A stretch of 32,850 nt of DNA from Rhodocyclales bacterium (GTDB taxonomy: Bacteria; Pseudomonadota; Gammaproteobacteria; Burkholderiales; Rhodocyclaceae), in NCBI GenBank assembly GCA_026399475.1, contig JAPLQY010000070.1:1-32850 (forward strand). The letters are read 5' to 3'. This document shows, one piece after another, positions 7,764 to 14,997 of the stretch. The position numbers were made by a program, and so were the translations under genes. Numbering within the stretch: position 1 is the first letter of the stretch; every line of letters begins with the position of its first letter. The notes under the pieces are model-generated. The model was not told where the DNA came from, searched no databases, and worked only from the letters and a program-made list of their open reading frames with translations.

Positions 7764-7793
7764 AATCAAATCTTCACAAGTGCTTGAATTGAT
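7764..7793 (+). promoter_or_regulatory. Candidate IHF box and dyad upstream of the hyb promoter
   Basis: AATCAA-ATCT-TCA (7764-7776) fits the IHF consensus WATCAA-N4-TTR with one mismatch. An overlapping dyad pairs ATCAAATC (7765-7772) with GAATTGAT (7786-7793) at 7 of 8 positions. Both lie 26-55 nt upstream of the -24 element, where DNA-bending and activator sites are expected for a sigma-54 promoter. The dyad could be a HoxA site, but I know of no consensus to test it against. Confidence 0.3.
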
Positions 7794-7818
7794 GATCGAG
7801 GCGGAGCACTCCTGAAGC

Positions 7819-7834
7819 TGGCTCAAGTCTTGCG
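7819..7834 (+). promoter_or_regulatory. Sigma-54 (-24/-12) promoter of the hyb operon
   Basis: TGGCTCAAGTCTTGCG has the invariant GG (7820-7821) and GC (7832-7833) separated by exactly 10 nt, matching the RpoN consensus TGGCAC-N5-TTGCW closely. Transcription would start near 7845, about 48 nt before hybO. A sigma-54 activator with a GAFTGA motif (HoxA) is encoded in the same window. Nickel-iron hydrogenase operons in R. eutropha are known to use this arrangement. Confidence 0.75.
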
Positions 7835-7892
7835 ATAGCCCTACTGACATCAGGTCCGGACGCGGCCTGGCTCTTGGAGGGGGATAGCAGAC

Positions 7893-9089
7893 ATGGGCGA
7901 CATGAACGAAATCTTTGAAACGAGCCGCAAGACCCTGCTGGAAGTCGAGCAACGCCTCGAGATGCCGCGACGGGAGTTTCTGCAGTTCTGCGCAACCCTG
8001 GCGGTGACCATGGGCTTGCCCGCCGGAGCCGAGGCGGCGGTCGCCAAGGCGATCGAAGCGGCCAAGCGGCCGTCGGTGATCTGGCTGCACTTCCAGGAGT
8101 GCACCGGTTGTTCGGAGTCGCTCCTGCGCGCCGAGCATCCCACGCTGGAAAAGCTGATCCTCGACGTGATTTCCCTCGATTACCACGAAACCCTGATGGC
8201 TGCGGCCGGCCATCAGGCCGAAGCGGCCCGCAAGGACGCCATGAAGGCGAACAAGGGCAAATATGTGCTGGTGGTCGAAGGCGCCATTCCGACCAAGGAC
8301 AACGGCATCTACTGCAAGGTTGGCGGCCACAAGGCGATCGACCTGGTCAAGGAATGCGCGGCCGACGCCGCCGCAGTAATCGCCATCGGGTCCTGTGCCT
8401 CGTGGGGTGGCATGCCTTCCACCGGCCCGAATCCGACGGGTGCTTCAAGCGTGGCCGAAGTACTCGGCAAGCCGGTGGTGACGATTCCCGGCTGTCCGCC
8501 CAATCCCTACAACTTCCTGGCCACCGTGGTGCATTTCCTGACCTTCGGCAAGCTGCCGGAAGTCGACAAGCTGGGTCGCCCCAAGTTTGCCTACTCGCGC
8601 CTGATCCACGAAAACTGCGAGCGTCGCGCCCACTTCGACGCCGGCCGCTTTGCCATGGAATTCGGCGATGTCGGCCACCGTCAGGGCTACTGTCTTTACA
8701 AGCTGGGTTGCAAGGGCCCGGAGACCTACGCCAACTGCTCGACGCTGGGTTTTGGCGATGCGGGCGAAAACAACTGGCCGGTGGGTTGCGGTCACCCCTG
8801 CATTGGTTGCACCGAGAAAGGCGTGGGTTTCGAGAAGCCGATTCATCAGGTTGCCAAGATGCTCAACGTCACGCCGCCGCTACAGTATCCGCGCATCGTC
8901 GAAGAACAGGGCAAGGCTGCTTCCTTCGCCTCGGCTGCGGCCGTGGCTGCGGTTGCGGGTGCGGCGGCGGGTGCGGCGATCATGCTGACGCGCAATCTCG
9001 GTTTGTCCCATGCGGCCGAGGAAGCGGAGCGCGCCAAGGACGCTGCCGGTGGCGGCAAACCGGCTGCCGCAGACAAGGCCGGAGCCTGA
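7893..9089 (+). CDS. hybO: [NiFe]-hydrogenase small subunit, Hyb type (HybO)
   Basis: 398 residues, the electron-transfer subunit of a periplasm-facing uptake hydrogenase. A Tat signal is present (PRREFLQFC at residues 25-33). Proximal-cluster cysteines are C70, C73, C168 and C201, with glycines at 72 and 173 where O2-tolerant enzymes have extra cysteines. This therefore looks like a standard four-cysteine, O2-sensitive type. Distal and medial cluster motifs follow (HENCERRAHFDAG, CLYKLGCKGP, CGHPCIGCTEKG). The C-terminal Ala-rich hydrophobic segment (about 350-370) anchors it to the membrane. GGAGGGGG precedes the ATG. It is followed 2 nt later by hybA, giving the hybOABC order of E. coli hydrogenase-2. 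Confidence 0.95.
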   Translation: MGDMNEIFETSRKTLLEVEQRLEMPRREFLQFCATLAVTMGLPAGAEAAVAKAIEAAKRPSVIWLHFQECTGCSESLLRAEHPTLEKLILDVISLDYHETLMAAAGHQAEAARKDAMKANKGKYVLVVEGAIPTKDNGIYCKVGGHKAIDLVKECAADAAAVIAIGSCASWGGMPSTGPNPTGASSVAEVLGKPVVTIPGCPPNPYNFLATVVHFLTFGKLPEVDKLGRPKFAYSRLIHENCERRAHFDAGRFAMEFGDVGHRQGYCLYKLGCKGPETYANCSTLGFGDAGENNWPVGCGHPCIGCTEKGVGFEKPIHQVAKMLNVTPPLQYPRIVEEQGKAASFASAAAVAAVAGAAAGAAIMLTRNLGLSHAAEEAERAKDAAGGGKPAAADKAGA

Positions 9090-9091
9090 TC

Positions 9092-10147
9092 ATGGGCACC
9101 CGGCGAGAATTTCTCAAGGGTGTCCTCGCGAGCGGGGCGGCGGCTACGGCAGGCGTCGTGGCGGTGCCGGCCCTCGCCAGGGAAACCAATCCGCGGCCGC
9201 CCGAGGCGCTCGGACTGCTTTATGACGCCACACTCTGCGTCGGCTGCAAGGCATGCGTTGCGGCCTGCAAGGAGGCCAACCACAACCCGCCGGAGTTTTC
9301 CACGGTGGATCATCTGTGGGATACGCCGCTGGATACCTCCGGCCATACCTTCAATCTCATCAAGATGTATCGCAACGGCACGATGGATGTGAAAGATCAG
9401 GAGGTGAACGGCTATTCGTTCATGAAGACCTCCTGCATGCATTGCGGCGATCCTTCCTGCGTTTCGGCCTGCCCGGTGTCGGCGATGACCAAGGACGCGG
9501 TGACCGGCGTCGTCGGTTACAACCCCGACAAGTGCATCGGCTGCCGCTATTGCGTCGCGGCCTGTCCCTTCGGCATTCCGAAATATCAGTACGACTCGCC
9601 CACGGGTCGCATCGGCAAGTGCGAACTGTGCCGCCATCGCCACAAGGATGGCCACTATTCGGCCTGTGCCGAGGTCTGTCCCACAGGCGCCACGTTGTTC
9701 GGCAAGACCTCCGACCTGCTGGCCGAGGCCAAACGTCGCCTGGCGATGAAGCCCGGCGAGCGTAACCGCTTCCCCCGTGGTCACCTGCGGTCGGCGCAGG
9801 AAAAGATGCTGCAGGGCAAGCCGGATGGCAAGGGCGTGATGATGCGCGCCGGTTGGCGCGACGAGCCCGACCAGAGCTACGAAACTCCTGCCGGCAAGTA
9901 TTTGCAGCATGTCTATGGCGAAAAGGAGTACGGCGGCACGCAGGTGCTCAAGCTCTCCGGCGTCAATTTCGCCAAGGTCGGCATGCCTGACCTGCCGCCG
10001 GATGCGGCCGCGGCCATGTCCGAGACCATCCAGCACACGCTGTACGGCAATCTGATCATGCCGTTCGCCGTGCTGGGTGCGATGACCTATGTCGCCAAGC
10101 GCAACGTCAAGCCCGACGACGAGTCGTCCGACAAGGAGGGGAGCTGA
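9092..10147 (+). CDS. hybA: Hydrogenase-2 ferredoxin-like electron-transfer subunit (HybA)
   Basis: 351 residues. The N-terminus has a Tat motif (TRREFLKG) and hydrophobic stretch, so it is exported folded. Four cysteine clusters for [4Fe-4S] centres are visible: CVGCKACVAAC from C49, then CMHCGDPSCVSACP, CIGCRYCVAACP, and CELCRHRHK with its later CAEVCP. A C-terminal hydrophobic helix (LIMPFAVLGAMTYV) anchors it. It passes electrons from HybO to the membrane subunit HybB. The ATG at 9092 is chosen because it begins the Tat signal 2 nt after hybO stops; the frame is open far upstream, but only as a shadow of hybO. Confidence 0.95.
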   Translation: MGTRREFLKGVLASGAAATAGVVAVPALARETNPRPPEALGLLYDATLCVGCKACVAACKEANHNPPEFSTVDHLWDTPLDTSGHTFNLIKMYRNGTMDVKDQEVNGYSFMKTSCMHCGDPSCVSACPVSAMTKDAVTGVVGYNPDKCIGCRYCVAACPFGIPKYQYDSPTGRIGKCELCRHRHKDGHYSACAEVCPTGATLFGKTSDLLAEAKRRLAMKPGERNRFPRGHLRSAQEKMLQGKPDGKGVMMRAGWRDEPDQSYETPAGKYLQHVYGEKEYGGTQVLKLSGVNFAKVGMPDLPPDAAAAMSETIQHTLYGNLIMPFAVLGAMTYVAKRNVKPDDESSDKEGS

Positions 10148-10149
10148 TC

Positions 10150-11316
10150 ATGGCCAATAATCGACATGCGGTATCTGCGCCGCTGGGTGGCAGCCTGGTC
10201 AACGCCGTAACCCTGACCTGCGGCGTGCTCATCGCATTGATGGTCGCGGTGCTGGCGGTGCGCTTCCTGTTCGGGCTCGGTGCCGTGACCGGCCTCAACG
10301 ACGGCTATCCCTGGGGCATCTGGGTGGTGGTCGACGTCATCATCGGTTCGGCCTTCGCCTGCGGCGGCTTCTCGGTGGCGATGCTGGTCTACATCTTCAA
10401 CAGGGGTGAGTACCATCCGCTGGTGCGACCGGCGCTGCTGGCCAGCCTGTTCGGCTACACGCTGGCCGCTGCCGGGGTCATTTTCGACCTCGGCCGCTGG
10501 TGGAACGTGTGGAACATGTTCTGGCCCGGCTCGATCAATCCAAACTCGGTGATGTTCGAGGTGGCGGTGTGCATCACGCTCTACGTCATCGTGATGTGGA
10601 TCGAGTTTTCGCCTGTCGTGTTCGAGCAGTTGGGCAAGCAAGATGCGCGCAATAAGGTAGGCAAGGCGATGTTCTTCTTTATCGCCCTGGGTACCGTGTT
10701 GCCGATGATGCACCAGTCCTCGCTCGGTACCCTGCTGGTGGTAATGGGCGTGCAGATCCATCCCCTGTGGCAGACGCCGATTCTTCCCCTGCTGTATTTG
10801 TTGACGGCGATCACCATGGGCTACGCGGTGGTGCTGTTCGAATCCTGCCTGGCGTCTTCCGCCTACCGGCGCAGGATCGAGATGCACATGCTGACCCCGC
10901 TGGCGAAGGTGATGCTGGGCTTCCTGGCGGTGTACGTGGTGGTTCGACTGGGTGATCTGCTGGTGCGCGGCGCGCTGCCGAAAGCCTTCGTTCCTTCGGT
11001 CGAGGCGCTGATGTTCTGGCTGGAAATGGCCTGCTTCATCGCGCCGCTGATCCTGATCGGCGCCGAGTCCAACCGGCGCAATCCGGCCCGGCTGTTCCTC
11101 GCCGGCGTCCTGCTCATGCTCGGTGGTGCGTTGCTGCGTCTGAACGGCTTCCTGATCGGTTATGAAACCAATGTCGATGGAGCCGGCGGCTTCACGTATT
11201 TCCCGACCTTGGCCGAGATTCTGGTCACCGCAGGCATGTTCGCTATTGAGGTTCTCGGTTACATCATCATCACTCGACGCTTCCCGGTGTTGCCGCGGGA
11301 AGAGGCCATCCACTGA
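10150..11316 (+). CDS. hybB: Integral membrane quinone-reactive subunit HybB (NrfD/PsrC family)
   Basis: 388 residues, close to the usual HybB length, with about ten hydrophobic helices. Conserved patches include LNDGYPWGIWVVVDVIIGSAFACGG near residue 50 and NRGEYHPLVRPALLASLFGY. Later parts include the SSLGTLLVVMG loop. It is a heme-free membrane partner that links HybA to the quinone pool. It starts 2 nt after the hybA stop and is followed 15 nt later by hybC with a GGACGGAG ribosome-binding site. Confidence 0.95.
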   Translation: MANNRHAVSAPLGGSLVNAVTLTCGVLIALMVAVLAVRFLFGLGAVTGLNDGYPWGIWVVVDVIIGSAFACGGFSVAMLVYIFNRGEYHPLVRPALLASLFGYTLAAAGVIFDLGRWWNVWNMFWPGSINPNSVMFEVAVCITLYVIVMWIEFSPVVFEQLGKQDARNKVGKAMFFFIALGTVLPMMHQSSLGTLLVVMGVQIHPLWQTPILPLLYLLTAITMGYAVVLFESCLASSAYRRRIEMHMLTPLAKVMLGFLAVYVVVRLGDLLVRGALPKAFVPSVEALMFWLEMACFIAPLILIGAESNRRNPARLFLAGVLLMLGGALLRLNGFLIGYETNVDGAGGFTYFPTLAEILVTAGMFAIEVLGYIIITRRFPVLPREEAIH

Positions 11317-11331
11317 AGGACGGAGACAAAA

Positions 11332-13027
11332 ATGTCCAAGCGCATAACAATTGATCCGATCACCCGTATCGAAGGCCACCTGCGTATCGACGTCGATGTG
11401 GATGGCGGCCGCGTCAAGAAGGCCTGGTCGTCCGGCCAGATGTGGCGCGGCGTCGAGCTGATCCTGCTCGGCCGCGATCCGCGCGACGCCCCAGCGCATC
11501 TGCGGCGTGTGCACCACGGTGCATGCCATCACCTCGGTGCGGGCGGTGGAAAACGCCCTGAAGATGGAAATCCCGCTGAATGCCCAGTACATCCGCAACC
11601 TGATCATCCTGGCGCATTCGGTGCATGATTTCATCGTGCACTTCTACCACCTGTCGGCGCTCGACTGGGTCGATGTGACCTCGGCGCTGAAGGCCGATCC
11701 GGACAAGACCGCGATCCTGGGCGAGAGCCTGTCGTCGTGGCATCTCAACAGCAAGCACGAAATGCGGCGCGTGCATGAGCGGCTGAAGCATTTTGTCAAT
11801 GGCGGCCAGCTTGGCATTTTCACCAACGGCTACTGGGGCCACCCGGCGATGAAACTGTCGCCCGAAGTGAACCTGCTCGCCGTGGCCCACTACCTGCAGG
11901 CGCTGGAAGTGCAGCGCAAGGCCAACAAGATCGTATCCATCCTCGGCGCCAAGACGCCGCACATCCAGAACGTCGCCGTCGGCGGCGTAGCCAACCCGCT
12001 GGCCACCGATTCGCAGGCTGTGCTGACCGTCGAGCGCCTGATGGCGATCAAGGGCTTCATCGACGAGTTGTCCGACTTCGTCAAGAACGTTTACCTGATC
12101 GATGTCGCCGCCGTCGGCGCGTTCTACCCCGAGTGGACCAAGATCGGCAAAGGGATCACCAACTACCTGTCGGTGCCTGACATTCCGCTCGACACCAAGG
12201 GTACGCAGTTCGCCTTCCCCGGCGGATACATCGATGCGGGCGATCTTGGCAAGCGCAAGCCGATCACCTCGTTCAATGATGAGTACTGGATCAAGGGCGT
12301 CGAAGAGGCGGTCAAGCATTCCTGGTACAACTACGACAAGGCGGGAGCCCTGCATCCATACAAGGGCCAGACCACTCCGAACTACACCGACTTCAAGGAC
12401 GACGCCAAGTATTCCTGGATGAAGTCGCCGACCTTTTACGGCAAGCCGGCCCAGGTGGGCCCGCTGGCCCGTGTCTTGAACGGGCTTGCCGCCGGTCATG
12501 CGCCGACCACCCAGTACGCCACGGCCGCACTCGATACGGTTTCGGCACTGGCGAAGACCAAGATCGGGCTGGATGCGATGCATTCGACCATCGGTCGCCA
12601 TGCCGCACGGGCCATCTCCTGCTGCGTGAACGTCGATCTGCTGGCCGAACAATGGACCTTGCTGCTCGGCAACATGGCCAAGGGCGACCTGACGACTTTC
12701 AACAGGCCGGTGTTCCCCAAGGACGAGGTGATGGGTGTCGGCTTCCACGAGGCGCCGCGCGGCGCGCTGTCGCACTGGGTGGTCATCGACAATGGCAAGA
12801 TCAAGAACTACCAGTGCGTGGTCCCCTCGACCTGGAATGCCTGTCCGCGCAACGAGAAGGACGAGCCGGGGCCCTATGAGGCATCGCTGGTCGATACGCC
12901 GATCGCCGATGCGGAGAAGCCGCTGGAGGTGTTGCGCACCATCCACTCCTTCGACCCCTGCATTGCCTGCGCCATCCACCTGACCGACATGGACAGTGAT
13001 ACGGCGATTACCGTCAAGGCAGTTTGA
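11332..13027 (+). pseudogene. hybC: [NiFe]-hydrogenase large subunit HybC, interrupted by a frameshift
   Basis: The first frame (from 11332) encodes the L1 region ITIDPITRIEGHLRIDV through LGRDPRDA, then goes out of frame at 11490/11491. The downstream frame resumes at once with QRICGVCTTVHAITSVRAVENAL and continues to 13027. Compared with the intact paralogue at 16088 ([13 protein letters not shown]), 11 nt coding W-A-F and part of T are missing at the junction. The rest is complete: it ends with DPCIACAIH followed by the 15-residue C-terminal extension that HybD normally cleaves. As written, no functional Ni-binding subunit can be made, because RIEGH and RICGVC are on different frames. This is either a real deletion or a sequence/assembly error; without it, the protein would be a standard HybC of about 568 residues. 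Confidence 0.9.
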
Positions 13028-13044
13028 CAGCGCGTAACATAAGA

Positions 13045-13073
13045 GGGCCGGCGGGTGCCGGCCCTTTCTTTTT
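13045..13073 (+). terminator. Rho-independent terminator between hybC and hybD
   Basis: GGGCCGGC (13045-13052) and GCCGGCCC (13057-13064) form a perfect 8-bp stem with a GGGT loop, followed by TTTCTTTTT. It lies 17 nt after the hybC stop and only 14 nt before hybD. It may therefore act as a partial terminator that lowers accessory-gene expression relative to the structural genes. Confidence 0.8.
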
Positions 13074-13086
13074 CCGGTCTCCTTCC

Positions 13087-13578
13087 ATGCGTGCAGTCGT
13101 TCTCGGCATCGGCAATACCATCCTCACCGACGAGGCCGCCGGCGTGCGCGCGGTCGAAGCGCTGGAGCGGGACTGGAAGCTGCCGGAAAATGTGCTGGCC
13201 ATCGACGGCGGCACCTCGGGCATGGAAATGATCGAGGATCTGTCCAATCTGGATTTTCTGATCGTCCTCGATGTCGTCAAGAGCGGCGCGGCGCCGGGTA
13301 CCGTGGTGAAGATCGCCGGTGACGAGATCCCGGTGTTTTTCCGCAAGAAGTTGTCGCCACACCAGATCGCATTGCCGGACGTACTGGCCAGCCTCGAACT
13401 GCTCGACACCATGCCAAAGGAAATCGTGGTGCTGGGCGTCGAGCCGATTTCGCTCGAACTGGGCATGGAAATGACGCCGACGGTCGCCGAAAAAATTCCC
13501 GTGCTGGTCGCCATGGCAGCGGCCGAACTTGTCTCGCGCGGCTACGAACTCGAGGCGCTGACGGCGCAAGTTAATTGA
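13087..13578 (+). CDS. hybD: Hydrogenase maturation endopeptidase HybD
   Basis: 163 residues. It removes the C-terminal peptide of the large subunit after nickel insertion. The family's nickel-recognition residues are at E16 (GNTILTDEAAGVR), D62 (VLDVVKSG) and H92 (LSPHQIALPD), matching the E. coli HybD positions 16, 62 and 93. The HQ motif and an N-terminal GIGNT are typical. The start at 13087 is chosen because it begins the conserved MRAVVLGIGN; in-frame upstream codons run through the terminator hairpin. Its natural substrate would be HybC, which is broken here. Confidence 0.92.
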   Translation: MRAVVLGIGNTILTDEAAGVRAVEALERDWKLPENVLAIDGGTSGMEMIEDLSNLDFLIVLDVVKSGAAPGTVVKIAGDEIPVFFRKKLSPHQIALPDVLASLELLDTMPKEIVVLGVEPISLELGMEMTPTVAEKIPVLVAMAAAELVSRGYELEALTAQVN

Positions 13579-13579
13579 A

Positions 13580-13843
13580 ATGTGCCTGGCCGCTCCCTCC
13601 CGCGTGATCGAAGTCCGTGAAGGCACGGCGGTTACCGAGTGTTTCGGACAGACGCGCGAGGTGAGCCTGCTGCTGCTGACCGAAGAAGTCGCGGTAGGCG
13701 ACTACCTGTTGATCCAGGCCGGCGGTTTCGCATTTGAAATTGTCGAGCGGGAGCGCGCCGAAGAGGCGCTGGCGCTGATGCAGGAACTCATGGCAGAAGG
13801 GGGCGACGCCCGAAACTGGGGCAACGGACCTGAGGCGACATGA
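13580..13843 (+). CDS. hybG: HypC/HybG-family hydrogenase chaperone
   Basis: 87 residues starting MCLAAPSRV, the diagnostic N-terminus of HypC proteins, in which Cys2 binds the Fe(CN)2CO unit and docks to the large subunit precursor. The beta-barrel core VGDYLLIQAGGFAFEIVERERAEEAL follows. It is the first of three HypC-like genes in this window and the one linked to the hyb structural genes, like hybG in E. coli. The start overlaps nothing (1 nt after hybD), and the stop overlaps the hybE start (ATGA at 13840). Confidence 0.88.
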   Translation: MCLAAPSRVIEVREGTAVTECFGQTREVSLLLLTEEVAVGDYLLIQAGGFAFEIVERERAEEALALMQELMAEGGDARNWGNGPEAT

Positions 13844-14331
13844 ACTTCCGCATCCACGACACCAGTCCGGCCGATGCGGTGGAGGAGGCCTTCTTCCGCA
13901 TCCAGCGCGAGCAAATGGCGGATGTGCCGATTCTCAATCCCGCGCTTGTCGTGGAAGCCGTCGATTTTCAGCGCTGGCAGGGGCATTGGCTGGGCATTGT
14001 CGTTACGCCTTGGTGCATGAGCATGCTGCTGGTGCCCGGCAGCGCCGAAAACTGGATCTCCACGGGCGAGAACAAGCGCCGTTTCGTCAAGTTTCCCGCC
14101 GGTGATTTCGCGTTTCTCGGCAGCGAAGAAGTGGAACTGGGCGAGTACCAGAGCTGTCCCCTGTTTTCGCCGATGGGCAAGTTCTCCACCCAGTCGGAGG
14201 CGACAATGACGGCAAGGGCTTCGATGATTGCCCTGCTCACGTCTCCGCAGCAAGCCCAGGCCGCGCCCAAGGCCGAGAAGCAAGGCGATGAACCCTCGCT
14301 TTCGCGCCGCCGCTTTCTCGCTTTGCGATAA
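13840..14331 (+). CDS. hybE: Hydrogenase assembly chaperone HybE (HupJ/HoxT family)
   Basis: 163 residues. Core motifs of the HybE family are seen: NPALVVEAVDFQRWQGHWLGIVVTPWCMSMLLVPG, FPAGDFAFLG and the GEYQSCPLFSPM block. The family is thought to chaperone small-subunit or complex assembly before Tat export. A second member lies at 21208 (HoxT), with the same TPW and YQSCSLFSPV motifs. Translation is coupled to the hypC-family gene by a 4-nt overlap. The C-terminus has an RRRFLAL stretch that resembles a Tat motif, but it is at the wrong end of the protein. Confidence 0.88.
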   Translation: MNFRIHDTSPADAVEEAFFRIQREQMADVPILNPALVVEAVDFQRWQGHWLGIVVTPWCMSMLLVPGSAENWISTGENKRRFVKFPAGDFAFLGSEEVELGEYQSCPLFSPMGKFSTQSEATMTARASMIALLTSPQQAQAAPKAEKQGDEPSLSRRRFLALR

Positions 14332-14374
14332 GCTTGACGGCTCTGATGTTTCTGCGGACAACGAGGACTTGAAC

Positions 14375-14770
14375 ATGTCGAATATCTCTGACTTCAATAG
14401 CGCGGCAAATGCGGAAACCGATCGCGAGCACGAGGTTCAACTCGGCTTGTTGCAAGCGCTGTGCAGCGCGGTTCGGGACAATCGCGATGCCGCTTCGATC
14501 GGGGAGATTCTGGACCAGCTGATTGCCTACAGCGAGGCACACTTCATGTCCGAAGAGTTGCTGATGCGGCTGAAAAGCTATGACGACTATGAGGATCACG
14601 TCGATGAGCACATCCACATGCTGGATGTGCTTAACCAGATCGCTGCCGACCATGCCGCCGGCAATTCTTCGCTGGTAGCGGGCAAGGCGGAGGCGGTTCT
14701 TGGTTTTATCGGCAATCACATCGCTACGCGCGACCGACGTTTCGCTGACTTCGTGCGCAGCGGGATGTAG
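14375..14770 (+). CDS. Bacteriohemerythrin-like di-iron O2-binding protein
   Basis: 131 residues, the size of a single hemerythrin domain. All seven di-iron ligands of the family can be placed: H19 (DREHE), H56 and E60 (HFMSE), H75 and H79 (HVDEH), H115 and D120 (HIATRD). Hemerythrins bind O2 reversibly; bacterial ones store, deliver or sense it. The start at 14375 is preceded by GAGG with good spacing and begins at the domain; longer in-frame starts overlap hybE. It is the last gene of the hyb operon, so it may buffer O2 near the O2-sensitive hydrogenase or its maturation (inference). Confidence 0.88.
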   Translation: MSNISDFNSAANAETDREHEVQLGLLQALCSAVRDNRDAASIGEILDQLIAYSEAHFMSEELLMRLKSYDDYEDHVDEHIHMLDVLNQIAADHAAGNSSLVAGKAEAVLGFIGNHIATRDRRFADFVRSGM

Positions 14771-14900
14771 AACTCGAAACAGTCTGGGCGAAGTGAAGGG
14801 CTAGGCGCCCGATTTTGTGTCCGGACGATCGAGTCGCTTTGGCAACTGAAGCGATTACCTGGTAATCCGTCGGATCGCTGGTTCTTGCGCTGCCTAGTTT

Positions 14901-14913
14901 TAACTAATTGAAT
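14901..14913 (+). promoter_or_regulatory. Candidate IHF site upstream of the hox promoter
   Basis: TAACTAATTGAAT fits the reverse IHF consensus YAA-N4-TTGATW with one mismatch. It sits in an AT-rich island (about 14896-14934) ending just before the -24 element at 14943. This is the usual place for IHF bending at sigma-54 promoters. The 14771-14997 gap holds this site and the promoter, and nothing else I can identify with confidence. Confidence 0.4.
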
Positions 14914-14942
14914 TTAAAGTATTCATGTTGGTCGTCACGGCA

Positions 14943-14958
14943 TGGCTTGAAGCTTGCA
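14943..14958 (+). promoter_or_regulatory. Sigma-54 (-24/-12) promoter of the hoxKGZ operon
   Basis: TGGCTTGAAGCTTGCA has GG (14944-14945) and GC (14956-14957) exactly 10 nt apart and a near-consensus TTGCA. Transcription would begin near 14969. Because the promoter lies inside the longest possible hoxK reading frame (ATG 14908), it supports the ATG at 14998 as the real hoxK start. It closely resembles the hyb promoter (7819-7834), so both are probably controlled by HoxA. Confidence 0.8.
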
Positions 14959-14997
14959 TTATTGACATCCGAAGGACCTTTTCCGACGGAGACCGAC

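Noticed and set aside
8099..9091. Long N-terminal extension of hybA
   Set aside because: The upstream part is hybO read in another frame (Arg/Gly/His-rich). The Tat signal begins at 9092.
11485..11507. Programmed ribosomal frameshift in hybC
   Set aside because: No slippery sequence is present, and conserved W-A-F-T codons are absent, so shifting alone would not restore the protein.
14786..14814. Terminator after the hemerythrin gene
   Set aside because: Only a 5-bp stem (GGGCG/CGCCC) with a 15-nt loop and a short TTTT; too weak to call.
14908..14997. Upstream ATG for hoxK
   Set aside because: It would place the sigma-54 promoter inside the coding region, and homologues begin at the MTETFYDV equivalent (14998).
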